Shown: positions 55,613 to 64,000 of the stretch, piece after piece
How the letters are laid out: every line of letters begins with the position of its first letter
Numbering within the stretch: the first letter of the stretch is position 1
Made by a program: the position numbers and the translations under genes
Notes under the pieces: generated by a model
The model's input: only the letters and a program-made list of their open reading frames with translations
What the model was told of the DNA's origin: nothing
The model's database searches: none
Assembly: GCA_035573855.1 (NCBI GenBank)
Contig: DATLZU010000054.1
Span: 1 to 64,000, forward strand
Reading direction: 5' to 3'
DNA: 64,000 bases
Source of the DNA: DATLZU01 sp035573855
GTDB taxonomy: Bacteria > Nitrospirota > Nitrospiria > Nitrospirales > Nitrospiraceae

Positions 55613-56662
55613 ATGGCTCAACCCCTTACCACCAAGGTGGCCATACTGGGCGCCGGCAAGGGCGGAACCGCCCTCCTGGATCTGCTGCACCAGATTCCGG
55701 GCATTGTGATCGTCGGCATCACCGACAAAAATCCTTCGGCGCCTGGCCTGCAACGGGCGAGGGACCTGAACGTTCCCGTCACCGATGAAGTGTGCGATCT
55801 CGTCGCCAACCACGGCGTCAGTCTGATCCTGGACGTCACGGGGGATCCTGACATGGAACGGTTCGTTCTCGCCCACAAGAGTCCTGGCGTCGAGGTGCTG
55901 AGCGGCGCCGCCACACGGCTGCTCTGGAATCTGATCCAACATCAGACCAAACTGCAGGCTGAACTCTTCCATGCCGAGAAACTAGCCGGGCTGGGTTCAT
56001 TCGCCGCCGGCATCGCGCACGACATCAACAATCCCCTGCAACTGATCCTGGGCCTTGCCGAGTACCTGGCCGAGGAACAAGATCCGGCGGTCGTGCGGGA
56101 GTACGCGCGGGACATCGTCCAGGCTGTGCACCGCACCAGCGCGATCTGCCGCGATCTCACGCGCTACGCGAGGCGATCCCTCGGCGAGGAATCCGCGCGG
56201 GTGGACCTGAGCGTCAAGCTGGACGAAGCGTTGAAGATCGCGCGATACGCCGTCGAGTTTCAGGACATCGCGGTGGTGCGGCACTACGCGCCCGAGCCAA
56301 TCGTGACGGGCAACCCGGACGAATTGTTGCACGTTTTCGTGAACTTGATCTCCAACGCGGTCCAGGCGATGGAGCAGGGCGGCACACTCACCCTCCACAC
56401 CGGCGTCGAGGGCAGAACCGTGATCGCCGGTGTGTCGGACACCGGCTGCGGCATCCCGCAGGATCTGATCGGGCGGATTTTCGAGCCGTTCTTTACGACC
56501 AAGCCGCCGGGAAAAGGCACAGGCCTGGGTCTCTATAACGTGAAGTCCATCATCGCCAAGTGGCACGGCAAGATCTGCGTGGAGAGCCGAGTGGGAATGG
56601 GTTCCACATTCCGCATCGAGTTCCCGCCGGCCGAACCGATTCTGCCGGAGAACGAATCATGA
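55613..56662 (+). CDS. Soluble histidine kinase with N-terminal Rossmann-like domain
   Basis: 349 aa, no membrane span. The first 110 residues begin KVAILGAGKGGTALLDLL and continue VIVGITDKNP and LILDVTGDP, the form of an NAD(P)- or nucleotide-binding Rossmann fold. HisKA with the histidine in GIAHDINNPLQ (near 138) and HATPase with NLISNAVQAM, DTGCGIP and GKGTGLGL follow. It may read the NAD(H) state directly; that is inference. It overlaps the next kinase gene by 4 bp. Confidence 0.9.
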   Translation: MAQPLTTKVAILGAGKGGTALLDLLHQIPGIVIVGITDKNPSAPGLQRARDLNVPVTDEVCDLVANHGVSLILDVTGDPDMERFVLAHKSPGVEVLSGAATRLLWNLIQHQTKLQAELFHAEKLAGLGSFAAGIAHDINNPLQLILGLAEYLAEEQDPAVVREYARDIVQAVHRTSAICRDLTRYARRSLGEESARVDLSVKLDEALKIARYAVEFQDIAVVRHYAPEPIVTGNPDELLHVFVNLISNAVQAMEQGGTLTLHTGVEGRTVIAGVSDTGCGIPQDLIGRIFEPFFTTKPPGKGTGLGLYNVKSIIAKWHGKICVESRVGMGSTFRIEFPPAEPILPENES

Positions 56663-59124
56663 TCCGCGCCAGGCCGTTCACAGGACGCCCGGCCCGTTGG
56701 GGGCTGAAGGGCAAACTGATCCTGTCCATGTTGTTGGTGGGCGTGGTGCCGCTCTTCGCCGGCCTGCTCATGGCGTTCCTGCAAGGGTCGCGTGAGATCC
56801 GCGAAGTCAGCGGCGAAAGCTTCAAGGCTCTCGCCACCGAGACGGCCCGCAAGCTCGACCTCGTCGTCGGCGAAGAGATCGGTCGCACCTCGCACATCGC
56901 GATCGACCCCGTCATCGTCGCCGAATTGGAGAAGCGGCGGGACCGGATCGAAGCTCTTTCGGAAGCGCAGGCGCAGGCGGCGCTCGCGGCGCAGGCGTCC
57001 CGCTGGCAGGCCCGTGATCCGGCCTTGATCAAAGAGATCACCGACAACACGCTCGCGCAGCTGCTGCGCCAGTACTATACCGGCTCCAATGGCGAGCCCG
57101 GCCAACCCCCGCCGCAAGCGGTGCGCTCCGCCACTAAGGCCCTGTTCCTGACGGACAAGATGGGCGCGCTGGTGGCGAGCCTGAACTCAGATATTCCCTA
57201 CGCCCACGGCGGAACCGCATGGTGGCAAGGCGCCTTTAACAAGGGCATCGGCTCCATGTACATCGAAGACGTGGCGTTCGACGACCGCGTCGGGTCCTAC
57301 GTCTTTACCCTGTCGGTGCCTGTAATGGACAGCATCCGCTACGAAGCCATCGGCGTCCTCCACCGCATCGTGGACGCAAAAGAATTCTTCTCGCCCTCCA
57401 TCGCGCCCATTCGGTTCGGCAGAACCGGTCACGTGATGCTGATCGACAGCCGCGGCGTCGTGATGAGCTGCCCGATCCTGTCGACCGGCGCGCGGCTGGC
57501 GGACGCGGATTTGGTTTCGCTCGTCACGCCACTGGAGCCCGGCTGGGTGAACGCGCCCAGCGACGGACACGGCGGCCGGACACCGTCCATCATCGGTTTC
57601 GCGCCGCTGCCGGAGACCAGCCGGGCGACCAACGGGTCCTCCGACACCGCCTGGCACACGTTCGTCTGGCAATCCTCCAGCGAGCTGTTCGCCCCCATCC
57701 GTCATCTGTTCACGTGGCTGTCGGTGTTCGGCCTGATCGCCGTCGGGCTCCTGATCATGCTGGGCTCCTTCGCAGCCGGCCGGATCGTCACACCGATCCG
57801 CCAATTGCAGGAGGCAGCGCGGGCGATCGGCCGGGGTGAATTGCGCGACCGGCTCACCATCCGGACCGGCGATGAACTGGAAGAGTTGGCCGAAGAGATC
57901 AATCGGATGAACGCTCAACTGGAAGCCGCCTTCGCCGGATTGACCAGCCAGGTGGAATTGAAAAGTCAGGAAGTGCAGTACCTCCAGCAATCGACAGACC
58001 AGATCCTCGACGCCATGCCGACTCCCATCATCATGGTCGACCAGGCCGAGCAGGTCCAATACCTGAACCGGGCTTGCAAGGACGCGTTCAAGCTCGAGGC
58101 CGACGACGCGCCGCGGCCGCTTATGCTGTTCGACCTGCTGCGTGTCAACCCGTCCGTACAGCAACAGCTTCGGCAGGAGCTCCTGCGCGCTGGCAACGGA
58201 GCGCTGCAGAAGACCGGCGCGGCGGACACTTCCCCGTTGCCGGCCCGCGATCCGCTCGATCCCGCGCCGGCTCATGCGGTACGAGGCGGGCGACGCGAAC
58301 TCCAACTCGGCCGGCACCTCTATCGCTACGAATGGTTCAGCCTGGGCGGTCGCCCTGGTGAAGGCCGGCGAATCGGACTCGTTTTGCGGGATGCGACCGA
58401 AGAGAGCCGGCTGCAGGACCAGCTCATTCAGGCGGAGAAATCCGGCAGCCTCGGCATGCTGACCGCCGGTATTGGACACGAATTGAACAACCCGTTGTTC
58501 GGCATTCTCGGACTCGGCGAGGCTATTCAGGAAGAGACGGACCTGGGGCGGATCAAATCCTACGCCAGAGACATCGTCGAGCACGGCCGGCGGATGGCTG
58601 CTGTCATCCGCGATTTCGCCGGCCAGGCGTTTCGGGAAGCCAAGGATCAGCGCGCGCCCGTCGATGTGAACGCACAGCTCGACCAGGCCTGGGCGATCGT
58701 GCAGAGCGGATTCGAAACCCTCGGCATCGAGATGCAGACCTATTACCAGCCGCACCTGCGCGTCAGCGCCCTGCCCGATGAGCTCCGCCAGGCATTCGTC
58801 AACGTCCTGGTCAACGCCGTCCAAGCCATGCGCGGCAAGGGCTCGCTGGTGCTGCGGACGGAACGCGACGCGTCGGCGGTCACCATCATGATCCGCGACA
58901 CCGGCCCGGGCATCCCTCCAGAGCACCTCACCAAGGTCTTCGATCCCTTCTTTACCACCAAACCGCAGGGGGAAGGGTCCGGGCTCGGCCTCACGATCGC
59001 GAAGCGCATCATCGTCAAGTTCGGCGGCGACATCCGCTTGGAAAGCGCGGAAGGGCAGGGCGTTACCTGCTGGATCACCTTCCCCACCATCGCCGCCTCG
59101 CACAAGGAGGACCAGATGCCATGA
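56659..59124 (+). CDS. Cache-type membrane histidine kinase
   Basis: 821 aa. First membrane span about 20-40, large periplasmic Cache region (about 45-340, DKMGALVASL, FGRTGHVMLIDS), second span about 350-375, HAMP, PAS-like linker, HisKA histidine in GIGHELNNPL, and HATPase with NAVQAM, DTGPGIP and GEGSGLGL. Related in layout to the kinase at 950-2977. It is coupled to its neighbours by 4-bp overlaps at both ends. Confidence 0.92.
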   Translation: MIRARPFTGRPARWGLKGKLILSMLLVGVVPLFAGLLMAFLQGSREIREVSGESFKALATETARKLDLVVGEEIGRTSHIAIDPVIVAELEKRRDRIEALSEAQAQAALAAQASRWQARDPALIKEITDNTLAQLLRQYYTGSNGEPGQPPPQAVRSATKALFLTDKMGALVASLNSDIPYAHGGTAWWQGAFNKGIGSMYIEDVAFDDRVGSYVFTLSVPVMDSIRYEAIGVLHRIVDAKEFFSPSIAPIRFGRTGHVMLIDSRGVVMSCPILSTGARLADADLVSLVTPLEPGWVNAPSDGHGGRTPSIIGFAPLPETSRATNGSSDTAWHTFVWQSSSELFAPIRHLFTWLSVFGLIAVGLLIMLGSFAAGRIVTPIRQLQEAARAIGRGELRDRLTIRTGDELEELAEEINRMNAQLEAAFAGLTSQVELKSQEVQYLQQSTDQILDAMPTPIIMVDQAEQVQYLNRACKDAFKLEADDAPRPLMLFDLLRVNPSVQQQLRQELLRAGNGALQKTGAADTSPLPARDPLDPAPAHAVRGGRRELQLGRHLYRYEWFSLGGRPGEGRRIGLVLRDATEESRLQDQLIQAEKSGSLGMLTAGIGHELNNPLFGILGLGEAIQEETDLGRIKSYARDIVEHGRRMAAVIRDFAGQAFREAKDQRAPVDVNAQLDQAWAIVQSGFETLGIEMQTYYQPHLRVSALPDELRQAFVNVLVNAVQAMRGKGSLVLRTERDASAVTIMIRDTGPGIPPEHLTKVFDPFFTTKPQGEGSGLGLTIAKRIIVKFGGDIRLESAEGQGVTCWITFPTIAASHKEDQMP

Positions 59125-59720
59125 ACGGGTTCAGGAGAGCGAGCGGCCGCTGCGCGCTCGCCGGGATCATCGCGGCGGGGCTCAGCGTCGCCGCCGTTGC
59201 ATTGCACGCCAAAGACGCCGGCAGCCTGCCGGCCGGCATCCCGCCGGAGAAGGTCGCGGATTATGTCCACGCGGTGATCGAGGCGGATCGTACCGTGTAC
59301 ACGACGGTGGTCGTCAATCGCATGCAGGAGAAAGGCATCGTCTCCGCCGAAGAACATTGGGAACAGAACAACGCGCTGCCCTTGCCCGCCCAGTTCCTCC
59401 AGCATTCCGGCAAACTGGTCGCCGAGGGCGGCAGCGGGATCCGCTATCGGTTGATCAGCCTCTGGCCGATCTACCAACGCAACGCGCCGGCGACCCCCTT
59501 GGAACGTCAGGCATTGGAAACAGTCAGCGCCCAACCGGGTCGTCCGTTCACCAGCGTCGTCACGAGCGGCCGCAAACGATATTTTCAGGCCGTGTACGCC
59601 GACCGCGCCGTGTCGAAAGCCTGCGTGAGTTGTCACAACAGTCACCCGTTGAGCCCCAAGCGCGACTTCAAGTTGGATGAAGTCATGGGCGGCATCGCCA
59701 TCACGATCCCGCTTGAATGA
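59121..59720 (+). CDS. Periplasmic c-haem protein, Tll0287/DUF3365 type
   Basis: 199 aa with a signal peptide (about 1-30) and one c-haem motif (CVSCHNSHPLSPKRDF near 172). The Tll0287-like sensor fold is the same as in the diguanylate cyclase at 47915. It has no output domain, so it probably passes a signal to the overlapping membrane kinase. Axial ligand and ligand specificity cannot be read. Confidence 0.88.
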   Translation: MNGFRRASGRCALAGIIAAGLSVAAVALHAKDAGSLPAGIPPEKVADYVHAVIEADRTVYTTVVVNRMQEKGIVSAEEHWEQNNALPLPAQFLQHSGKLVAEGGSGIRYRLISLWPIYQRNAPATPLERQALETVSAQPGRPFTSVVTSGRKRYFQAVYADRAVSKACVSCHNSHPLSPKRDFKLDEVMGGIAITIPLE

Positions 59721-59751
59721 GAGAAGGGAGTGCTGAGTGACGGCTCGCCCC

Positions 59752-60843
59752 TCAGCCTGTTTCTGACTCGGAGACCGGAGCGGCCTGACCGTAGTATTCC
59801 TCGCGGTAGATCTGAAGCGCGGTGATCAGCAGGCCAGCCAGGATCGGGCCAAGGAAAAGGCCGATCACGCCGTACAACGCGAGCCCGCCGAGCACGCTGA
59901 ACATCAAGAGAAAGACCGGAATCTGCGCGCCCTGCCCGATCAACACGGGCTTGAGGATGTTATCCACCATGGTGACCACGCCGGCGCCCCAGGCCAGCAT
60001 GACCAGCGCTTTCCCAACCGGCCCGACCCAGAAGAGATACAGCGCCACCGGCACCCACGCCAACGCCGTTCCTCCGAACGGCAACGGCGCGAGCAGCATC
60101 GTCAGCGCCGTAAGCACGACCGGAAACGGGACGTCGAGCGCCCAGTACGCCGCGCCGGCCAGGAGCCCCTGGGCGACGGCGGTCACCAACACCCCCTTCA
60201 CCACCGCCCGCACCGTTTGATCCAATCGTCGGAAGATCTTTTCCTTGTGCGCGGTGTCGAGCGGGATGAGCTCGTACGCCGAGTTCAACCATCGCCGGCC
60301 GTCCTTGAAGAAGAAAAACAGGGTGACGACCATGACCAGAAAATCCGCCACGAACAGGAAGACATTGCGGATAAGGTCGCTGACTTCGTTCACCAGGAAC
60401 TCGCTCACCGTCCTCGCGCTGGACAGGAAGAACGACTCCAGGTTGCCCGGCTTTGTTTCGGCCTGCCGGATCGCGTCCCTGAGCAGTTCCCCTCCGATCG
60501 GCAACCGCGCCAACTGATCGGGTAGCCGTTCGATGCCGCCGGACACGATCCAGCCCCGCACCGCCTGCTCGGCGCCGCGCGCTTCCTTCACCAGCATTAC
60601 GCCCAAAAGCAGCAACGGCACGATGACCAGCGCGATGATGGCGAATGTCAGCAGCGCCGCGGAGAGCGTTTCTCGACCGTCCAGCCAGCGCGACAGCCTT
60701 GCGTGGATCGGAAAGGTCAGGTGTGCCAGAATAATCGCCCACAGGATAGGAAAGAGGAACGGGCGGAACATCAGCCCGATCTGGAACAACAACAGCACCA
60801 GCACCGCGAAGAAGGTGAGCGAGAAGAGTTGTTGGCGGGTCAT
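59752..60843 (-). CDS. AI-2E family transporter (PerM type)
   Basis: 363 aa, about eight membrane helices. The family signatures ILKPVLIGQGAQIPVFLLM near the end and FFFKDGRRW are clear. Members export small molecules or ions; the name does not prove autoinducer transport here. Confidence 0.9.
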   Translation of the reverse strand: MTRQQLFSLTFFAVLVLLLFQIGLMFRPFLFPILWAIILAHLTFPIHARLSRWLDGRETLSAALLTFAIIALVIVPLLLLGVMLVKEARGAEQAVRGWIVSGGIERLPDQLARLPIGGELLRDAIRQAETKPGNLESFFLSSARTVSEFLVNEVSDLIRNVFLFVADFLVMVVTLFFFFKDGRRWLNSAYELIPLDTAHKEKIFRRLDQTVRAVVKGVLVTAVAQGLLAGAAYWALDVPFPVVLTALTMLLAPLPFGGTALAWVPVALYLFWVGPVGKALVMLAWGAGVVTMVDNILKPVLIGQGAQIPVFLLMFSVLGGLALYGVIGLFLGPILAGLLITALQIYREEYYGQAAPVSESETG

Positions 60844-60899
60844 ATCCGTTTTACGCAGGACGGTGAGAGCCCGTAGCTAGATAGCAGAAAGGTCCGGCC

Positions 60900-61718
60900 T
60901 TGTCACGAACCTTGAGCGCGCAGCGGTTTGCCACGAAAGCCGACGCACGGCGGGCGGTCTGGGACCGGTTGCAGCAGAAGGGCGCGGCCCGCTTCCCGTT
61001 TCCTCCGCACAGGCGTATCCCCAACTTCGCCGGCGCCCGGGACGCAGCGCAGCGCCTGTTCGAGCTGGAGCCGTGGAAAACGGCCAAGCGGATCAAGGTG
61101 AACCCCGATGCGCCACAGCGGTATGTCCGCGAGGAAGCGCTGCGCCGGGGCATCGTCGTGTTCGTCCCGACGCCGCGCCTGCGGGCCGGCTTCCTGCGGC
61201 TCGATCCCGCCACGATTCCGGAAGAGAAGATCGCCGAGGCAGCGGCGCTCACCTCGAGTCGGGCGTGGGCGGAAGAGGTGCCGCTGAGAGACTTGCCCAG
61301 GCTGGACGCGATCGTGTGCGGATCGGTGGCCGTCACGCGCGACGGGCGTCGCTGCGGGAAAGGCGAAGGCTACAGCGACCTGGAATATGCGATTCTCCGC
61401 GAACTCGGCCATCCGCCGGTGCCGGTCGCAACCACCGTCCACGACCTGCAGTTCGTCGATGAGTTTCCCCGGGACGAGACCGATCTTCCGCTCTCGGCCA
61501 TCGTCACCCCGACGCAAACGATTCTTGTCACGGACCCGCCGCCTCCGCCAGCGGGCATCGCCTGGGATCGGCTGACCGAGAAGGACTTCGAGGAAATGCC
61601 GGTCCTGGAGGACCTTCGCCGGTTAAAGGAGATCGGACCGACTCCGCGTTCCGTCCGGCACGCGCCGGGCGGGCCGCGGGCCGGACAGAACGGCCGCGTC
61701 AGGAAGAATCGACGGTGA
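60900..61718 (+). CDS. 5-formyltetrahydrofolate cyclo-ligase-like protein
   Basis: 272 aa from a TTG. The cyclo-ligase fold is indicated by GARDAAQRLFEL, AIVCGSVAVTRDGRRCGKGEGYSD and TTVHDLQFVDEFPRDETD. The long C-terminal tail (from about 240) is basic and disordered. It is close to the MTHFSD-like branch, so enzyme activity is likely but not certain. Confidence 0.8.
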   Translation: MSRTLSAQRFATKADARRAVWDRLQQKGAARFPFPPHRRIPNFAGARDAAQRLFELEPWKTAKRIKVNPDAPQRYVREEALRRGIVVFVPTPRLRAGFLRLDPATIPEEKIAEAAALTSSRAWAEEVPLRDLPRLDAIVCGSVAVTRDGRRCGKGEGYSDLEYAILRELGHPPVPVATTVHDLQFVDEFPRDETDLPLSAIVTPTQTILVTDPPPPPAGIAWDRLTEKDFEEMPVLEDLRRLKEIGPTPRSVRHAPGGPRAGQNGRVRKNRR

Positions 61719-61743
61719 GCGAGAGCGGTGGGGAGGGCGCGTG

Positions 61744-62202
61744 TCAGAGGTCGGACCGTTTCTCGGAGAAGGCGGGGGTTTTGCCGCGGTGCGCGGCGAG
61801 GTCGTGTACGTTGCCGGAGGATTGCGGCGCCTGGTCGGTCCAGGGGCAGGGCCCCATATCCGAGATCCCTTGGAAATACGCGCCTTCCTCGATGGAAAAG
61901 ACAGGCGCGCGCACCTCGCCGATCAACACGCCTGGCTTCAGCAGTTGCACCTTCTCCGTCGCGTTGATGTTCGCCTTGACCTTGCCGCTGCTCACGAAGG
62001 TACTGGTGTTGACCGTGCCCCGCACGACGCCTTCGTCGCCGACCACCACCGTGCCCTTGGTGTGAATCTCTCCTTCGAGAAGCCCGTCGATCCGCACCGT
62101 GCCGTCCACGCGGATCGCGCCCCTCAGTTCCACGCCACGCGCAAGGAACGTGATGGTTTCCTCGGACGGAGGAGAGGAGTTCTTCTTCCTGATGAGGTCC
62201 AC
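61744..62202 (-). CDS. Bactofilin
   Basis: 152 aa. The central beta-helix repeats (TVRIDGLLEGEIHTKGTVVVG, DEGVVRGTV) are diagnostic. Bactofilins polymerise at membranes and organise cell shape. The C-terminal 30 residues are polar. Confidence 0.92.
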   Translation of the reverse strand: MDLIRKKNSSPPSEETITFLARGVELRGAIRVDGTVRIDGLLEGEIHTKGTVVVGDEGVVRGTVNTSTFVSSGKVKANINATEKVQLLKPGVLIGEVRAPVFSIEEGAYFQGISDMGPCPWTDQAPQSSGNVHDLAAHRGKTPAFSEKRSDL

Positions 62203-62270
62203 GTTAGGTTTCCGGTGCTTCAGGCACGCCCTCGACCGGCCGCTGACGGGCTTAATCCTAGCACGATTTC

Positions 62271-62951
62271 TTAGAAGAAGTGATAGGAAATCCCGATCAC
62301 GAGGGTATGCGCCTGGTAATCGCCGATCAGGCCGTTCGCAGACCCTGGCCCGTTTGTATCCAGATCGCGGAATCGGAACGTCGCGCGGTCGTACTTGTAT
62401 TCGCCGAACAATGCGACCTCCTTGCTCACGAACAACCGCGCCCCGCCGAGCAGATGAAACCCCGGAGCCGAATCGGTGTCGCGGGCGAAGGCCTGAGTCG
62501 CTTTAGCGAAGTAGACCCCCATGCCCAGGCCGGCATAGGGTTGGAACCGCTCGCCTGGATAGCGACCGACGATGCTGAATGCCAGGGTCGTCACTCTGGT
62601 CAGCGCCCCCACGACCCGAGAATTCGACGAGACTCCGGCCGCATTTGTCCGCGTTGCGTCCTGACCTTCGAGATGCGGTGTCGTAGTGTAGAGATCGGTT
62701 TCAAATCCCAGCCACTTGGCCTGCTCCAGAAAATAGCCGACCTTGGCACCGTAGGTGAACGAATTGTTGAGGTCGAGGTCGGTGAGACGGATACCTCCCC
62801 CCACTTCCCTCACCCCGCCTAAATCCTCCGGAATCGTGAATCCCAACTGTCCGCCGACGTATAGCTCAGCCGACGCGGGCGAGGTAGCCGCGACAGGAAT
62901 GAGCATCGCCAGCGCGATGAGGCAGACAAGCCCGACTCGGTTCGCTTGCAT
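62271..62951 (-). CDS. Outer-membrane beta-barrel protein
   Basis: 226 aa from ATG at 62951 (CGAAAGGAGGTCTTTC upstream). Signal peptide about 1-28, then alternating strands (ELYVGGQLGFTIPEDLGG) and a terminal HTLVIGISYHFF with the C-terminal phenylalanine required for BAM insertion. It fits small OmpA/OmpW-like eight-strand barrels. Confidence 0.88.
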   Translation of the reverse strand: MQANRVGLVCLIALAMLIPVAATSPASAELYVGGQLGFTIPEDLGGVREVGGGIRLTDLDLNNSFTYGAKVGYFLEQAKWLGFETDLYTTTPHLEGQDATRTNAAGVSSNSRVVGALTRVTTLAFSIVGRYPGERFQPYAGLGMGVYFAKATQAFARDTDSAPGFHLLGGARLFVSKEVALFGEYKYDRATFRFRDLDTNGPGSANGLIGDYQAHTLVIGISYHFF

Positions 62952-63407
62952 GAAAGACCTCCTTTCGGGATGAACTTGTGATAAAAAAAGCGCCGACACG
63001 TCATGCCCGTCTCCCATCGGGACGACGGGACATCTTCACCTTCACAGCAAAGTGGATGCCATCCGCGTCGCCGGCCCATCCTCGTGCAACACCCCCGTAG
63101 GCGAGCACCGTCATCCGCTTTAGAAGACGAGCGGTTCCGTAATCCAACATGGGGGGTAACGCGGCAGGAAGCCCGGGTCCACGGCGGTGCTGCAGCGACG
63201 ACTGTATGCAATCGCCTCTACATCTGTTGGGTCCGCGACACAGTCGTCGAGTCTCGATGCTCCGTCACCACACTTATTGTTAAGGGAATGGAACGTGGCC
63301 GCCGTAGCGCGCACAGCCGGCGAGAAAAATCGCGTGACACCGACGCCTCGTTTCTGCTATCGTTGCCCCTCATTTGCCTTGCGATTGAGAACCTGGGAGG
63401 TGTCGCG
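62952..63407. other. Intergenic region between the barrel gene and a small membrane gene
   Basis: No gene is supported. It includes a possible weak promoter near 63332-63361 (GTGACA, TATCGT, spacer 18) for the next gene. Confidence 0.45.
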
Positions 63408-63833
63408 GTGGGGCGATGGAATCAGGAGACGTTCTGGCTGCGAAGTCTTGGCGTGGTCTTTCCCTGCGTCATGTTCTCGCTGTTCATGGATCGCGAACTC
63501 ATGATCACGCTGCTGGACCTGTGGAACAATCCTTCGCCGTGGCGCCTGCTGTTCTTCGTCTCGCTGGCATTCCTCATCGTCGGACTGGCCAGGAACACCG
63601 CCCGCCTGAGAATGTTGACCGAACAACGGACGGCTGAGGCTGGTGCGGCGGCGCGTCCGTTCGAGCACCCCCACGCCGGGCGAACCCTCCCGACGCACCC
63701 GCATCCGGATCACGATCCGAGCCAGGAGCCGGTCCGCTGTGACCGCTCGGTCCGTCCTCATCGCAACGGTCACCTTCATCCGCGCCACACCCATTCGGTC
63801 GCACCCGGCGGAAGCGACGGCCGCCGTTCCTGA
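63408..63833 (+). CDS. Membrane protein with His-rich tail
   Basis: 141 aa from a GTG with GGGAGGTGTCGCG upstream. Two membrane spans (starting LGVVFPCVMFSLFM and WRLLFFVSLAFLIVGLA) are followed by a tail rich in His and Pro (HPHPDHDP, HRNGHLHPRHTHS). Metal binding is possible. The tail might instead come from a frame change. Confidence 0.5.
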   Translation: MGRWNQETFWLRSLGVVFPCVMFSLFMDRELMITLLDLWNNPSPWRLLFFVSLAFLIVGLARNTARLRMLTEQRTAEAGAAARPFEHPHAGRTLPTHPHPDHDPSQEPVRCDRSVRPHRNGHLHPRHTHSVAPGGSDGRRS

Positions 63834-63874
63834 ACGGTAACGCGCCGTCGTTCCCGATCCACACCACTCGGAAC

Positions 63875-64000
63875 TCAGCCCGAGCCCTCCGCTCCGCCTT
63901 CGGCTTTCAGAATGCCCGTCATCGCCTCCGCCGGAATCGGCCGGTAGGTAGAAGTAATAGCCCTGTAATTCGTCGCACTGCTGGTCGCGCAAGAACGCCA
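63875..64000 (-). pseudogene. C-terminal end of an EAL-domain gene, frameshifted (partial)
   Basis: The gene continues beyond the right edge. AFLRDQQCDELQGYYFY matches the last helix and strand of an EAL (c-di-GMP phosphodiesterase) domain; then the frame changes, and RPIPAEAMTGILKAEGG continues in another frame to a stop at 63875. A GGTA tandem duplication at 63943-63950 accounts exactly for the shift. The active site lies outside the window, so the loss may only change the last 20 residues. Confidence 0.7.

Noticed and set aside
63357..63992. 211-aa minus-strand frame at the right edge
   Set aside because: Only the first 20 codons are real (end of EAL domain). After the GGTA duplication the frame is out of register and antisense to the small membrane gene.

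Overview
This is a GC-rich bacterial chromosome segment with dense, often overlapping genes. It is most consistent with Nitrospirota, probably Nitrospira (inference). The grounds are a two-domain copper nitrite reductase (NirK), an orphan NuoF-like flavoprotein with a 2Fe-2S ferredoxin, a ferredoxin:thioredoxin reductase catalytic subunit, a CbbQ/NorQ plus CbbO/NorD-type pair, many hybrid two-component proteins, PilZ proteins and small zinc-ribbon proteins. No single marker fixes the genus. There is no prophage, CRISPR array, rRNA operon or intact transposase; mobile-DNA traces are limited to short palindromic repeats.

Left part (1-9.5 kb). A two-component pair (NtrC-type regulator, cut by the window edge, and a Cache-type kinase) is followed by nirK. 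Upstream of nirK lie a good sigma-54 promoter and two copies of a 14-bp palindrome spaced exactly 21 bp. Next upstream is a GAF-AAA+-Fis activator gene, so a complete regulatory circuit is visible. A string of very small genes follows (zinc ribbons, single-span membrane proteins, YtxH-like) with a TetR regulator and an 840-bp gene-poor stretch. From 9.5 to 14.3 kb a translationally coupled minus-strand operon encodes MFS, BON, a second paralogous MFS, glycosyltransferase 4 and a small secreted protein.

Middle (14.5-41 kb). Receiver and PilZ genes (one receiver frameshifted), tRNA-Lys, purA, tRNA-Ala, an ABC-F ATPase, rarA and an alpha/beta hydrolase come first. A minus-strand cofactor operon follows (NuoF-like, ferredoxin, ErpA, PTPS, FolE), then a PuuD-domain membrane protein and malate dehydrogenase. 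The NorD-like protein (1,028 aa, with an HEAGH motif) and the NorQ-like AAA+ ATPase are on the minus strand. They are separated by a plus-strand FTR catalytic subunit and an M28 peptidase, and by a minus-strand lipoprotein and YggU. A 1,032-aa hybrid kinase is coupled to a YkgJ-DUF2156 fusion.

Right part (41.5-64 kb). A plus-strand run encodes an ATP-grasp-like protein, a glutaredoxin-like protein, KamA, a two-domain dCTP deaminase, a membrane protein, two selenodomain-associated-type transferases, a haem-binding diguanylate cyclase and an SDR. Then comes a repeat-rich stretch with an exact 20-bp inverted-repeat pair, a 130-bp inverted repeat bracketing a transglycosylase-like gene, and a decayed outer-membrane gene. 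Grx4/BolA follow, then a signalling operon (receiver, Rossmann-domain kinase, Cache kinase, c-haem Tll0287-like protein). The window ends with AI-2E transporter, FTHF cyclo-ligase, bactofilin, beta-barrel, a small membrane protein and the frameshifted end of an EAL-domain gene. Recurring themes are redox or nitrogen-oxide sensing and short intergenic-type repeats that have entered reading frames.
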